Assembly (NCBI GenBank): GCA_002778195.1
Contig: PCDI01000002.1
Span: forward strand, 3,237,234 to 3,301,233
DNA: 64,000 bases
Source: Raffaelea ambrosiae
Lineage: Eukaryota; Ascomycota; Sordariomycetes; Ophiostomatales; Ophiostomataceae
Reading direction: 5' to 3'
Positions 47,601 to 59,800 of the stretch are shown here, one piece after another; the first letter of the stretch is position 1; every line of letters starts with the position of its first letter. The notes under the pieces were generated by a model that saw only the letters and a program-made list of their open reading frames with translations, searched no databases and was not told the origin of the DNA. The position numbers were made by a program, and so were the translations under genes.

Positions 47601-50419
47601 TCATTTCTTCGGACGATAACCCAACAGAGTCTTTCCACTCCTAGTTCTGATCTGGTTAGGAAGCTTCTCGGAGATCACCCCAATCGCCATAATTAAGGAG
47701 GCATTATAGGGGTTCTAGTACAGCAACACAACAGAAAAGAACAAACAGAAACAGTCTTTTGTCAGTCTTGTGTGAACCCATAGTTGGCCCTTTTTAGTGC
47801 TGCCATGACGTACCGAGTACCCGTAGAAGCCCGTTATCGTCGTGCCCGGTGCAGTGTTCAGCTTCTCCTCCTCGGGAAATCCAGGCATCGGCTCTCCATC
47901 CGTTCCCAAGCACAGGCTCCGCTGGCGGTTGGTGTACAGCTGCGCGGAAATAGACGAGTTAGTCCATCACAAAGCGCACAAGTCAGGACAGACCCGCGGG
48001 CAGTCAAGGTTTCCAAAAAAAGACCAAGGCTCAAAAAGGCTCAAAAAAAAAGAGGGGGCGGAGGCAACAACACAATGGCTCTTCTTACCTTGATGGCATT
48101 CAGCTGGACTGTGCCGATTTCCTCGCCCTGGGGATGCCGTCGTATGTACACCCCAAGCCCGTCGATTCTCTCCCCACCCGGGCCGTCGACTTCGTACTCG
48201 GCCGTTTGCAGCCACCCGCGGTCCCGGCAGCGCCCCCAGCGCAGCACGCGCTCCGGCTCGCCTTCCTCCTGGCTGCTGTACAGAAACTCGACGAGCCGGA
48301 GCTGGGTGTCGAACAGGGCGCGGACCTTGGTCAAAAAGGGCAAGTACGCGCCCTCGGAGCCGCCGAAACGGGTCCAGAACAGGGGGCTGTACTGCCGCGC
48401 GTAGTCGATGCTGTGGTGGAAGGCGTCTTCATTCAGCAAGAGGTCCGGCCCTGGCACGTCTGGATACCATAGCGCCGTCGCGCGGAGGCCGCTCTGTGCT
48501 TCGCCACGGGCCGGCTGTGCTCCGCCATGGGCCTGCTGCTGCAGCCGCTCTTCCTCGCGGCCGCGCACAGCCAAGCCCGTCATTTTGCAACTCTATCCCC
48601 CCCCCATAAGGTTTAGCAAGGACTCTGTAGTTAGAAAGAAACAAGGCAGGGGGAAAGGGGGGGAAATCTTGGCCTGCAAACGCCTTTCTTACATCGAAAG
48701 AAGCTTTCAGGTGGGCAAGCCGGCTTCCCTTGACGAGGAGTAGACGGGTCGTTTGGGGGACGCCGTCTGGGTGCCCGAGCCAGTCTGACCGTCCCCGTTG
48801 TCCATCGTCCCATACACACTGGATGGCCTGGATGCCGCGCGGCCCCACGGCCACAACAAAACCCAGGACAGGGCAAGACACGGCCAGGGTCATCGAATTC
48901 GGGCTGCTGTACCCGAGCCGGACTGGTGGACGGCCGCGATGCTCGCCATAGGGATCGAACGCCATGCCACAAATGTACCGCGTATCCCCCAGCCGCACAA
49001 AGAAGACCTCCAGCACAGACCAGTCCTCGGGCAGTTGGATCTGCTGGCGCTTCGTGATGCGACAGCCTTCGCCGAATTCGATGTGGACGCCATTGGGCCG
49101 CCATACTCGAGCGACGACTTCGATCCACGCTGGTGATTCGTCCGACTGCGGATCGTGGTGGGTGTTGTCTGTTTGCGCATTTAGTCATGGAGAATCAAGC
49201 CATTTAGTCATGGAGAATCAAATAGTGATTTTTTTCTTTTTCTTTTGTCCCCGATTGGCCCAACGCACTCTGTTCATCCTGCTCGGGGCCTTGCCAGCGG
49301 ACATTGCAAGCGTCTAGGATCGTAGGCAGCACACGCCAGATCTGGCTTCGGGTGCGCAGAGACGGCGGGAGGTTCTTCGTGTCTTGCGTTCTCTGATACA
49401 GCCACAGCCAGTCCCATGGCGGGCGATTGTTCTTGTTGTTCTCTGCCTCGGCCCGGAGCGCCGGCGCTTCAAACAGCCAGGACCGCTCCCCGACGCCCGT
49501 AAACCGGGAGGCCCAGAACTGCCGATGGTACAGCGTGGGCCAGAAGGACCGGGAGGCGCAGCGGGCGCGGAGCACGTCCGCCATGGGCAGATGCACAGCA
49601 ATCTCCATGACGATCTCATTCGGCAGGCGGGACAGCCAGTCGTCCTGTGCGGCCGGGGGCACGGCTGCCGTCGATGGTGACAACGGCTTCGCAAGGGCCC
49701 TCTCCGGAGGAGGGATCACCGGTCCGGACGGCTCGGCGAGGAGAAACGACCGCGCCTCGTCCTCGTTGTGCGGGTCCTCCGCCGCCACCGCCCAGAAGCC
49801 GACGGCGTTGCGGCGAAGCGCCAGGCCGTCCTGCCACGGCAAGGTGCGCGTGCGGTCCAGCTCGTACACGCCGCCGTAGTCGTGGCCCCAGGACAGCACG
49901 GACAGCTGGAGGCCCAGGGGGATGTCGTTGCAGACCGCGAACAGCCGAGCCAGCGACAGCGGCTGTTCGGCGGTGGCGGCGGCGGCGGCGGGGCCCACGG
50001 CTCTTCTCTGCAGGAGCCTCCAGCATGCGTCATGAAAGACAAAGCCGCGGCGGCCATGGACGGGGCCCCAGCCGGCCACGCTGAAGGCGTCCTCGGGCAG
50101 CGTGTGGCTCCAGGACCGGCGATGCGCGTCGTGTTCGTCCCAGCGCGTGTCCGGGTCGGGCGGTGCATAGAAGATGGTCCGGAAACTGTGTCCGTCGCGC
50201 ACGCTGACGCCTGTCAGGACGACACCGTCCGGGCCGGTGTACACTGCGGCAGGAAACGGAACCAAGGAAAGCCAACATCAGCGCAAGTACTCGCTAGACG
50301 AGCACCTCTCTTGCCCAGGGTGCGGGGAGCTTACGGCCGCGAAACTCGCTCGTCCATGAAGTTTGGTCTGTGTGGTCAGCTACGGGATGTCCACAGATGA
50401 TGCAGCAGATGACGCGCAT
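47601..50419 (-). CDS. F-box protein
   Basis: Six exons (50419-50335, 50243-49269, 49168-48693, 48592-48089, 47939-47814, 47714-47601) close exactly in frame to 759 aa. The N-terminus MRVICCIICGHPVADH has a cysteine cluster. An F-box (WLSRLPNEIVMEIAVHLPMADVLRARCASRSFW) lies near residues 230-265. It is followed by a region with RVWRPNGVHIEFGEG and GDTRYICGMAFDPYGE, beta-rich and resembling the C-terminal half of many fungal F-box proteins. It ends with GTTITGFYGYS and NPYNASLIMAIGVISE. Known role of F-boxes: binding Skp1 in an SCF ubiquitin ligase, with the C-terminal part choosing substrates. The substrate is unknown. All introns have GT..AG ends; acceptor ATAG in intron 3 and CTAG in intron 5 were chosen by frame. 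No intron-less frame covers the protein. Confidence 0.82.
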
Positions 50420-50794
50420 GGTGGTGGAGGGAACCTGGTCGGGAAGTTGTGCTATCGATTTGGGTAGCACCCGGGAAAATGAAGACTCGCCTGCCTTCCA
50501 TTCTGGGCTGAACGCTCAATTTATGCATACTCGACCCCCTACTTCATGCAGGGGGGGGGGAGGGGGCGGCAGGGCTGCACCAATCACCATCGTGCACTTA
50601 AACGCAGCCAAAACCAGGCATCATGAACCCTTTGATCGTCTGCGAGTTTCACACAGTTCATAGCACTCGTCCTTGCCCGCGTTCTTGCCTTGCTCTCAGC
50701 GTCGTCGCTGCCTAGTCCTCTGCTGCCTGGACCGCCCCGGCTTTATGGAGCCTAATTCGCCCCAAAAGTCTTCCAACTCAAGCGAGACGAACGC
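50420..50794. other. Spacer between F-box gene and tRNA
   Basis: Promoter side of the F-box gene; a G run at 50549-50560. Nothing else recognised. Confidence 0.5.
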
Positions 50795-50868
50795 GCCCGG
50801 CTAGCTCAATCGGATAGAGCGTAAGACTCTTAATCTTAAGGTTGCGGGTTCGACCCCCGCGTTGGGCT
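50795..50868 (+). tRNA. tRNA-Lys (anticodon CTT)
   Basis: A 74-nt cloverleaf without intron. The acceptor stem GCCCGGC pairs with GTTGGGC (two G-U pairs). The D-arm is TAGCTCAATCGGATAGAGC. The anticodon stem TAAGA/TCTTA encloses the loop CTCTTAA with anticodon CTT. The T-arm is GCGGG-TTCGACC-CCCGC. The internal A and B boxes are intact. The D-loop is one base longer than in the common fungal form. Confidence 0.93.
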
Positions 50869-51081
50869 CAAATCCCAATGCGCCTTTTCAAAAGGCAACG
50901 CGAAGTCTCTTTTTTTTCTTTTTTTCTTTTTTTCTTTTTTTCTTTTTTTNNNNNNNNNNNNNNNNNNNNNNNNNNNNNNNNNNNTTTTTTTCTTTTTTTC
51001 TTTTTTTCTTTTTTTCTTTTTTTTTGTCATTGTTTTGGTTTTTGGTTTTTGGTTCTCGTGGGGAGATTTCTATTTCTTCTA
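50869..51081. repeat. (TTTTTTTC)n octamer array around an assembly gap
   Basis: Downstream of the tRNA an 8-bp TTTTTTTC array begins at about 50909, is interrupted by 35 N (50950-50984), and continues to about 51025. The first T run after the tRNA can serve as a Pol III terminator. The array length is unknown because the gap sits inside it. Confidence 0.85.
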
Positions 51082-52024
51082 CCCTTTTTTTGTCGACATT
51101 ACGCGCCCTCTCGAATATGGCAGTTCAAGTGCAAAATTCGCTTTGTTTATTGCAACTAGGGTACCATCTGCAAGTCGAGCATTCATACCTGCATTATCGA
51201 AACTGAACGAGCACGCCCAGAACACGGTGGCCCCCCAGACGTCGTTCTCGCCACCCTCCCCGCTGTCGTCATCCTCACCATCTTCGTCCTCTTCGTCCTC
51301 GTCATCCTCCTCTTCAACATCGGGCAAATCTGGGCTTGGTTCTGCTAACGACGTGTTTGCGAGGGTGGTCATCGTTTCTACGAGGTTCTCGTCTTCGTCT
51401 GAAAGTTCCCTGGGAATATCCCCAGCCCCCCAAAATCGCAGGGCCTCGTTACTGCTGCAGCTGAGTCGTGCACATACCTGGTCGCCTAGTGTTCTTGTTT
51501 GTTAGTATGCTTGGGTGGTCTCTGCAGACCCCTGAAGCCACAGGTCCTGTGGGCTCTCGTCGGTGCCCCATGTATATGACAGGGCCTCACGGGCTTAAAC
51601 CCAAGATCCGCTTCATCGGAGGTGGGTTTAGATCCTCAAGAGTGATTTTGCCTTCTGGATGCTCCCAAAACGTCCTGCCGTCATCTTCTCTCTCGGGAAA
51701 AGAGCGCCCTTCGACCGTCTCGAAAACATTCCAGCCGGTTGGAAGTGTTGCCTTTGCTTCAACCAAGGACATGTGTGTTGATTTTCGTTTCGGTAGTTCG
51801 ATGAGAGCGACATGAATGAGTTCTGCTCTGAGATCGTCGTCGAACTCTCTCGGTAGGAGGTTGAGCAGCCGGATGTCTGTCTTTCGGTTGAGCAGCGGCG
51901 AATACCGGTAAGCTGTCACGATGTTTCGATGGCGAGGCGATTGCTTGAATCGCTTTCTGTCAATTGAAGTTGTTGCAGCAAATTGAAGCAGCAAATGGGT
52001 CTTCCAGTAGGAGGGCTCGCCCAA
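51082..52024 (-). pseudogene. HET-domain gene remnant with WW-like segment
   Basis: Three pieces in different frames. The first (52024-51587) contains YSPLLNRKTDIRLLNLLP and DDDLRAELIHVALIELP, the usual opening of fungal HET-domain proteins. It is followed by LPTGWNVFETVEGRSF...GRTFWEHPEG, which resembles a WW domain, a combination known in some HET proteins. The second piece (about 51586-51500) reads EALSYTWGTDES in another frame, the first HET motif, preceded and followed by stops. The third (51484-51082) is a 136-codon open frame with a strongly acidic run and ends ANFALELPYSRGR. No ATG opens the first piece and no donor/acceptor pair joins the frames, so a decayed gene is the best reading. 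HET domains trigger cell death in vegetative incompatibility. Confidence 0.6.
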
Positions 52025-53329
52025 CCGTAATAGTATTCAAGCAAGCCGGACACCAAAGGCTGTGCGAAAGTGCCGCTCTGGCAGGATCGAACTTTGCTAT
52101 TATTCTGGGCTTGCAAAGAGCACATACGTTAGATGCAAAAAGTCTGCCTAGGGAGACTGCTTTTCAAGACCGGCTCCAACACCGACTCCAAGAATGGTTG
52201 CAGAACCGCCAGTGTGCACCAGAGCTCCATCGCGGGCATCGCCATTTCTCATCGATGCATCTTAGCATATACAGAGAGGTGGTTGTGGTTCGTGTACGGA
52301 ACACGAGGCTGAGATCTGGAGCGGGTTGATGTTAGTCAATCTCGACCCGCTTTGGGTGCGGTGCCGTTAAACACCCACGTTATGAATTCCAGCGATAACG
52401 TAATGTGGAAGAATGGAAGCCCCGATTATTTGCACAGCTCGCTAGCTGCCACTCCGTGCAGTGGTGGAATCCGATCACGCCGCCAATAGTACATAAGAGA
52501 AACTCTGACTGTTGACAAATGACAATGCCAATCGACAATCGACAATCGAGAAAGCCGTCGTGGTGCTGTGCTGTCCCAATGGAGAGCTGCTTCCTCCTCC
52601 GCTCCCCCACTGTGAGCTCGTACCACGTAGCTATTCTGTATCTTGCGCAGTTCCGACAATCGGGTGTGCCAGCGGCGTTCTGTTTGGTCTGCAACGGCCT
52701 GTTCTTCTTCTTCATCGGCAGTCCCCTCCTCGACAGCCCCTCTAAAGCATATCTTCCTGCAAGTGCCGGCGTGACAGCTAAACCACATTCGGTTCGCCGT
52801 TGGCAAGATTAGCTGCACCCGGCCACTTCCAAGACACATGCTTTGTGTCGCCCGTTGCAAATCAGGACCCTCATGATAAAGGATCAGCTTTTTTTTTTTC
52901 GCTGCCCTTATCTTTTGGTAAACGGATCTTGTAAGATGCCAACGTGGGGCACAATTTTCTTTGACAATATTTTTATCCGGATCTGTGGCAAACAGACAGT
53001 CATGGATTTAAACAATAGGGTGATAATACCAATTGGCTTTGCTGGCAGGCGGGAAGGACGTTGGGAATGTGCGGTCTGTAGCTCGGCCTGTGTCTCGGCT
53101 GTTCCTGTTCTCTTCTCGCTGGTCGAGACAATAGCACAGCTGGCCCAGGATTGATCTGACCATAGACCTCTCAATTGACTGGTGCTTGCTTCCCACTTTG
53201 CTTGGTCCTGCCCGGCTTTCCATCCCTTGCAAATATTTACGCGCAGAAACTGTTGAAGAATTGCCAAAGAACTGTGCTGTCTTTGGTCTATCTTGCTGCC
53301 TCCCCCCCCCCTTCTTCCCTCTGCCCACC
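52025..53329. other. Intergenic, AT-richer
   Basis: Between the HET remnant and the MATE gene. Open frames up to 156 codons without family resemblance; short direct repeat CAATCGACAATCGA near 52530. Confidence 0.5.
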
Positions 53330-55013
53330 ATGCCTGGCTCTGTGTCGTCCGCCGTGTCACCCACGAGCAAACCGGCAACTCATCCGTTGTCTTCTGGCAC
53401 TGTCAGTTTTGAGTCAATGCCGCTGCCGCCGCCGCCGGATGAGCGTTCGGCTCTCCTGCCGAAGCCATCATCGTCACCCAATGGAAGCAGCTCCGAAGAG
53501 ACAGCCGAGTCGTCTGAAGAAACACAGCTTCTCCCTCCTTACCGACTCTGGCTGGCCGAAGCCTGGCTCCTTACCAAAGCATCCATCCCCGTGATCCTGG
53601 CCTACACTCTCCAGAACTCGCTGCAGACGGTGTCGGTACTGGTCGTCGGCCGTCTGTCACCCGAGGCCCTGGCCACGGCCGCCTTTTCCTACATGTTTGC
53701 CATGGCCACAGCCTGGCTGATTGCACTTGGCGGCACGACGGCCCTCGACACGCTGGCCTCCAGCAGCTTTACAGGGTCCTCCAACAAGCACGACCTGGGC
53801 ATCCTCCTGCAGCGTGGTCTCGTGATTCTGACCACCTTCTATGCTCTCGTTGCTGTCCTCTGGTGGTTTTCCGAGCACGTCTTCCGGGCACTGGGGCAGG
53901 AAGAGTTTATCTGTGTCCAGAGTGCCATGTTCCTGCGGTGTTTGATTCCCGGCGGCCTCGGATATGTGTGCTTCGAGTCTATGAAGAAATTTTTGCAAGC
54001 GCAAGGTGAGTTTGCGCAATCTCTTTAGTCGATTGTCCGAGCCCACCTCTGTGCTCATACTGACCCTCTCAGAAATTTACAACCCGGGCACGTATGTGCT
54101 GCTCATCACGTCCCCGCTCAATGCCCTTCTCAACTACACCTTTATCTATGTCCTCGACATCGGCCTCTACGGAGCTCCTCTTGCCACCGGCATTGCTTAC
54201 TGGGCTTCGTTCCTGCTCTTGGTAGCCTATGCTGTCTTTGTGCGTGGCCATGAGTGCTGGGGTGGCCTCGACCTGCGTCGTGCCCTCAACCCCACGCACA
54301 TGCTCCCGTTTGCCCGTCTCGCCATTTTGGGTGTGATCCACGTCGGTACGGAGTGGTGGGCTTTTGAAATTGTTGCCCTGGCGGCAGGTCGTCTGGGTAC
54401 CATCCCTCTCGCTGCCCAGAGTGTCATCATGACGGCGGACCAGATCATCAATACCGTCCCCTTTGGCCTCGGAGTTGCCACGTCGTCTCGCATTGGCAAT
54501 TTGCTGGGTGCGCACAAGCCGCGCGAGACTCGGCGGGCAGCCCACTGCGCAGCTGTGCTCAGCACGGTGGCCGGAGCTCTGATTCTGGCAGTCCTGATGT
54601 CTGTCAAGAACGTGTTTGGCCGGCTGTTCAACGACGACGAGCGTGTGATCCAGCTGGTGTCTGAGGTCATGCCGTATGTTGCCCTGTTCCAGATTGCGGA
54701 CGGCCTCAACGGCAGCTGCGGCGGCATCCTCCGTGGCATGGGCCGGCAGTGGGTTGGTGCCGTCGTCAACTTGGTCAGCTACTACGGTGGTGCCTTACCG
54801 GGCGGCATCTATCTTGCCTTCCACGGATGGGGACTCCAGGGCCTGTGGGTTGGCCAGTGTGTCGCTCTATACCTTGTCGGTGCCTTTGAATGGGGAATTG
54901 TTGGTTGGAGCAACTGGGACAAAGAGGTGGACAGGGCGCTGGCGCGTTTGGAGGCGGGTGGTGTGGGCACGTCTGACGAAGTGCCGAGGATAGCTACTGA
55001 GGGAGAAGTTTAA
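53330..55013 (+). CDS. MATE-family efflux transporter
   Basis: Two exons (53330-54005 and 54073-55013) joined by a 67-nt intron (GTGAGT...CTCTCAG) give 538 aa, a normal length. The first 85 residues are Ser/Pro/Glu-rich and cytosolic. About 12 hydrophobic segments follow, starting ASIPVILAYTLQNSLQTVSVLVVGRL, which is the conserved first helix of MATE proteins. AATAFSYMFAMATAWLIALGGTTALDTLASSSFTG follows the pattern of helix 2-3 (read ALATAAFSYMF at the start). The intron falls in LQAQ/EIYNPGTY at helix 6, and FGLGVATSSRIGNLLGAHKP marks the second half. Known: MATE proteins export organic cations or metabolites against H+ or Na+ at plasma or vacuolar membranes. Substrate unknown; there is no biosynthetic cluster next to it. 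Confidence 0.93.
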
Positions 55014-55635
55014 GGGGACGTCAACAAAGTCAGGGGACGGAAAAGATAAAGCCCCGGAGGATGTAGGGGAGTTGAGGATAAAAAAATGGAGTCACGGGAC
55101 GAGAAGTGATTGCTTGGCGGGACAGAAAGGGAAACGACACAGGCCGGGCCTGCACGAATAGACGAGCTCAACGACCAAAGACGCCGGGAACGAACAACGA
55201 TTTCGCACATAGAACGGGAGAACGGCTTAGATAGGAGGGCTGGCAGTTTCGGGCATGCAAGTTGCTTTGTTCAAGATTGATAACAGTTAGTTATAGCGAC
55301 AAATTAGAGACATCGAAAACAGAAGGAGCTCAGCCCAGGAGACGGTGGTTCAGTTGGTCGTGCCTTCCCCGGATGCTGAATTATCTTGCGCCCCCCTGTT
55401 CCTTCCCAAATAGGAAATACAGCAACAAACAACACCAGTCGACCGATCTTGATCTCGAGCTTCGTAATTTTGAACACACCGACTTCATTCCACGGCCTCC
55501 AATCCCTCCAGCCCATCCCTATACGAGTATATTTATTCGCCACCACTTTCCGCTATTCGACAGTCTTTTCTGCACTTTGCCAATAGCCATACGCTGCCAG
55601 GTATGCACGCCAAATTGCCGTTTCCCGGCGCCGCC
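55014..55635. other. Tandem intergenic spacer
   Basis: 3' end of the MATE gene and 5' leader of the membrane protein gene; no additional gene seen. Confidence 0.55.
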
Positions 55636-56834
55636 ATGGCAGTGTCGTGGAAGAACAGGCTGCGGGCCTCTCCATTCGGACAAATCTCTAGGGATGGATT
55701 TGCCGAGAAATCAGTGCGGCCTGTCGTTGGTGTTGCATTCCTCAGCTCATTTGCCGCTTTCATCACGTCGTCTATCATGCTCATCCTCCACATCCCCATC
55801 CACAAGGCCACCTGCCTCGATCGCCAGGGGTCATGCTACCCCAACTTCTTTTTGACCACCTGGATCCTCGCTGTGGCCGCTTCGATCTTCTCGAGCCTGT
55901 TTCAGGGCGTCACGTTCTTTGAGCGAGACCACCTGCGTCTCAGGAGAAACATGACCCTGGCCGGGAGCCTGATCACGCTCGTCCTTTGGCTATCGACAAT
56001 GGTCGTGGGCTAGCTGCCTCCGCGAGTTTCACTTACCCGGAACGGCCTTCCCATGGTGCCGTCCTATGGCATTCTTCGTTCGAGTGTGTACAACTAGGAG
56101 CACATGCAGAGAGATCCTACCCAGACACTCGACACACCAGCGGCGGACGGTTCCCGCCTCATGTGGGACGTCGGCCCAAACTGCACCGTGTACCGCCTGC
56201 ACGGTATCGTCGACAATTTCCGGGCTGTGGCCAACAGGAGCGAGCTGAGCAGGATAGCCGAGGCCCAGGCAATGACATTGGACGGCCGGTCTATGATCAG
56301 CTTCCAGAACCACCCACGCAGCGTTGACGAGGCGCAGTCTGAGCAGAATCTTGAACGAAGCGTCATCACTATACCGGGAGTCTCCAAGCGCCAGTCCGCT
56401 GAGCAAGGCCAATCATACACTCAGGCGCGTTCTGATGAAGAATATCGCAAGGCCGTAGCCGGTCTGGCGGGCCTGACGTTTGACCGCGATGCCGTTTCGT
56501 GGCACCGGCCAAGGGTTCTTGGTGGTCCCCTCCAACGTCGAACAACCGAGCGTCTTCCTTCCATGGGCAGCATGTTCGACCGTAACGGATTTTACACGAA
56601 TGAAGTAAAGCTGGCCCTGGCCACTGTCATCCTCACGACTCTGTCTTTGTATGTGCCAACATCTGAAACCCTGACCCTTCTTTGATTTTTCCCTGCTAAC
56701 AAAGGTTTACAACGATTCTATCAGTGGCTTCTCTGTTATTGTCTTCTTCGTTATATCTCTGTTCCCATTTGCTTGATGGAGAAGAAACCTTGACGGATGG
56801 GAGACGAAGCCGAATCAGTTTGGGCAGCTGGTGA
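55636..56834 (+). CDS. Multi-spanning membrane protein, unknown family (two in-frame TAG, probably intronic)
   Basis: The start chosen is the ATG in GCCGCCATGG; an in-frame ATG at 55603 would add 11 residues. The first part has three hydrophobic segments (GVAFLSSFAAFITSSIMLIL, TTWILAVAASIFSSLF, AGSLITLVLWLSTMVV) with a CLDRQGSC loop between the first two. The frame then meets TAG at 56011 and 56095, and the same frame stays open from there for about 180 codons. A 93-nt intron (56005-56097, GTGGGC...AACTAG) would remove both stops without changing frame. A second, clear intron (56649-56704, GTATGT, GCTAAC, AAAG) leads to a last exon (56705-56834) that completes another membrane segment. The full model gives 349 aa, with four or five spans and a large hydrophilic loop. 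I do not recognise the family. The alternative is a gene inactivated by two Trp-to-stop changes. Confidence 0.55.
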
Positions 56835-59800
56835 AGGGACGGCGAGAGCAGGGAGACGTGGGAGATCACTAAATCCAGCAGAGTTGTTGATATTTGGTAT
56901 CCAGAACAGGCAAGTGAGCCCATGTATGGTTCGGAAGCTGTTACATCCTAGTTTCGCCTCATCAATGTGTACGTCAAGAAGTCGATGCCGTTAGGCCTTT
57001 GTGGCCACATTCTCTTCCCTATCGAGACACCATATCGCTAAGAACAGATTCACCAAGGCAATCATCCCGAAAGTAGTAGAAATACACAAGCCACTCTGTC
57101 TGTATCAGAAAGCTAGTAGAGCAGCCTCGTCCGAAAGCCTCTTCAGCCGCACACCATCACCGCTACTCCTTTCCGCTAAGCGGCCAGCCCTACAGGGAGA
57201 GCACATGAATGCTCTTTAGTATGGTTCCTGGACCCCGCGAACAAGACGATCTTCTTGCTCCGCACCGCATTACTTGAATCTTTACTATGTATGCCCGCTG
57301 TAAGCTAGGGATGTGGCTGGTGGAAGGTGGAAGGTGGAAGGTGGATGTGGATCGCCTGCGAGGTTTCGAAGAAGAAGTTGGCCCAGCCCGGGAGCCCCAG
57401 CCCGGGTGGAACTGGCTATCACTGTACGAGTTCACCGCTGTGCAAAGAGATGCGTGCGGGTCCGTCTTGGTAGTGTTTCTCGTTTCGTATGCAGGATACT
57501 GGTTCCCCTTGGCTTCCCCGTAATAAACAAGCTCAGAACACAGCCACAATCGCGTTCTCTTAGTGCCAGAGGCTAGCGAGACGGAAAACTGAACCGTCGC
57601 TCTCCACAATGGGAAAAAATGGTCATAACTCGGAGCACGCGTTGGCTGTTACGTGGAAACGTAGCGGATTTGTCGTTGTTGTGCTAGCATGATTTTCAGG
57701 ACGGAGGATATCCTCTGTTCAACAGACCACCATCATGGGTCTTCGCGAAGGGGATCTTTTTCTTGCCGACCGTTTCAAGAGAAAAAAAAGCAGAAGATGA
57801 CTACCGTTTCTTTGCTCGTCTGGCAAAATCACGCCAGGCCAATAATTACCACTCATTGTATCTTTCGTATAATCCTAACTGTTACCTCGCGCAACTGGCC
57901 GCTGGGCGGTGGATATCAACTCGTAGTACCGAGGCTGTGTTTCTCCTATCTTACCCTGCCCAATGGCTCTTCTCGCGGTCTGCGACTTTTGTTTGATTTT
58001 TTCCCACCCTAGCAATGACACGTAGAAAAACAGCCTCGCGTAAACGAAACAAGGCAGAGGTCCAAAGAGGACGGAGGCGACGTGCATGTGTTGCGCAATG
58101 TGTTTTGTGCGAGCACATGCAAGATCCAGGCGAAGTGAGACATGTCCACGGTGTGTCTGTCTATGCTTCCTACGGCTCGCGCTCAAGCACACGGGGGATG
58201 CAGTGGAACGGAGAGTTGGGCAAACGGCCGTTCCCTGTCCGAGTACCACAGGACATAAGCAGAAAGAGAAAGCAAGAGACGTGCGAGGCCGAGAGGGGCT
58301 TGCGTCAGCCTTCGGCATTTGACGGGGCTATGGCCACAGCAAGCATAACAAGCGAACAGACAGTAGGTATGGAGTAAACTAAGAGCTACAAACCCCCCAA
58401 GTCCATAAAAGATAAGGCCAAAAGAGAAAAGACAAGACGCGCAAGGGAGCAGAGAAATCAGAGACAATGGTACGCATGGTCTACTACGAATCAATGGATC
58501 ACTTGACTCACGATAATATACGAGGATGCGCATTTGCCGAGGGAAAGTGCGAATGTGCAGAAAACCAAACCGGAAAAAAAGATAAAAAAGTAAAAAAAAA
58601 AAAATTGCACGATCCGACGAGAAAAAACTTGGGTCGATGCAGTGCGTGGCACAACCGGAGCCAATCTTTTTGTGTGGTGCTTTGCCCAAAGAACCACAGG
58701 GAGTACGGCAGCGCCATTTTTATTTGGAGACGGAGTAAAAAGCAAGGAGAAAATAGAGAAAACGTCATGGGAGACTACGGAAGGCGGCGAACACGACCCA
58801 AGGCGAGAGCCGCTGGTTGCGTTGGGCGGCGGGCCAATGGCAGAGAGGTGGAAGACTGTCGTAGGGGAGACCGGATGCAACACAGTCCGGAGGGGGTGTG
58901 TGTGTGTGAGGGGGGGGGACAGAAAAGAGAGACAGACGGTGTGGACTAATGCTACAGCATACATATGCGAGGTGAACGCACTTACACCGGGGCACAGGAT
59001 TCGTTGGGAGTTGGCCAGCAGGCGTGGTTTGCCAACCAAGGCTGTTTGTTTGCATGAATATGCTGCCTACATAATTGGAGCAAACAAGGAAGTGCCCCAG
59101 TGGACAACCGTCTGCTCAGATGCCCAACACGGAGTGTGTTTCGCTGGGCCGTATCAGGGGAAAACCTGTCCCTGGGCAAGGCGTGGGCTGTGTGTGAAGT
59201 TAATGAAAGATGGACCCCCGTAATTGGCTGTTTACAAGTCGCGACACGAGACCGACAACGAGACTGACCACAAAAAAAAACCACCGAAAAAGCAGAGACG
59301 AGAGTGTAAATACAACTTGGGGAAGATTACTGTTTTCCGCAAACTGCTCGTACTCGTACGTGGAGACATGGAGTTGTCGCCCACTCCTCTGCAAGTAAGA
59401 CTTCGTAACGTATCCAATAAATGGGCGTGCGTCATGGCATGGCTGAGGAGTTGGTTGTGCTGCCAGGGCCTTGTCCTCGAATTTAATTTAACCAGGATTG
59501 CGAGAAAACGGCACACAGAGAGTGCTCAGTTTGTTGAGCAGAGTTTCAAGCAGCAGCGGCCCGCTATTTGGGGGCGGTCTCCAATTTTTAGGCTCGACAA
59601 CCGAGCTCTACAGGCGGCGGCCACAGCTCACTTTGGAGGCTGGAAAGAAAACGCTTGGCCGCCGTTGCAAGCGACCTTCCGTTTTACAGTTTTGGCCCAT
59701 TCTGAACTGTGCATTAGTTGACTAGTTGATAGCAACAGCGTTCAGGGGCCAAAATAAAAAGGACCGGACGCGATGAACTGTGGTTGAACCGCGCAGAGGA

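Noticed and set aside
36187..55013. Secondary-metabolite cluster (monooxygenase, transcription factor, transporter)
   Set aside because: No backbone synthase is present, distances are several kb, and unrelated genes lie between them.
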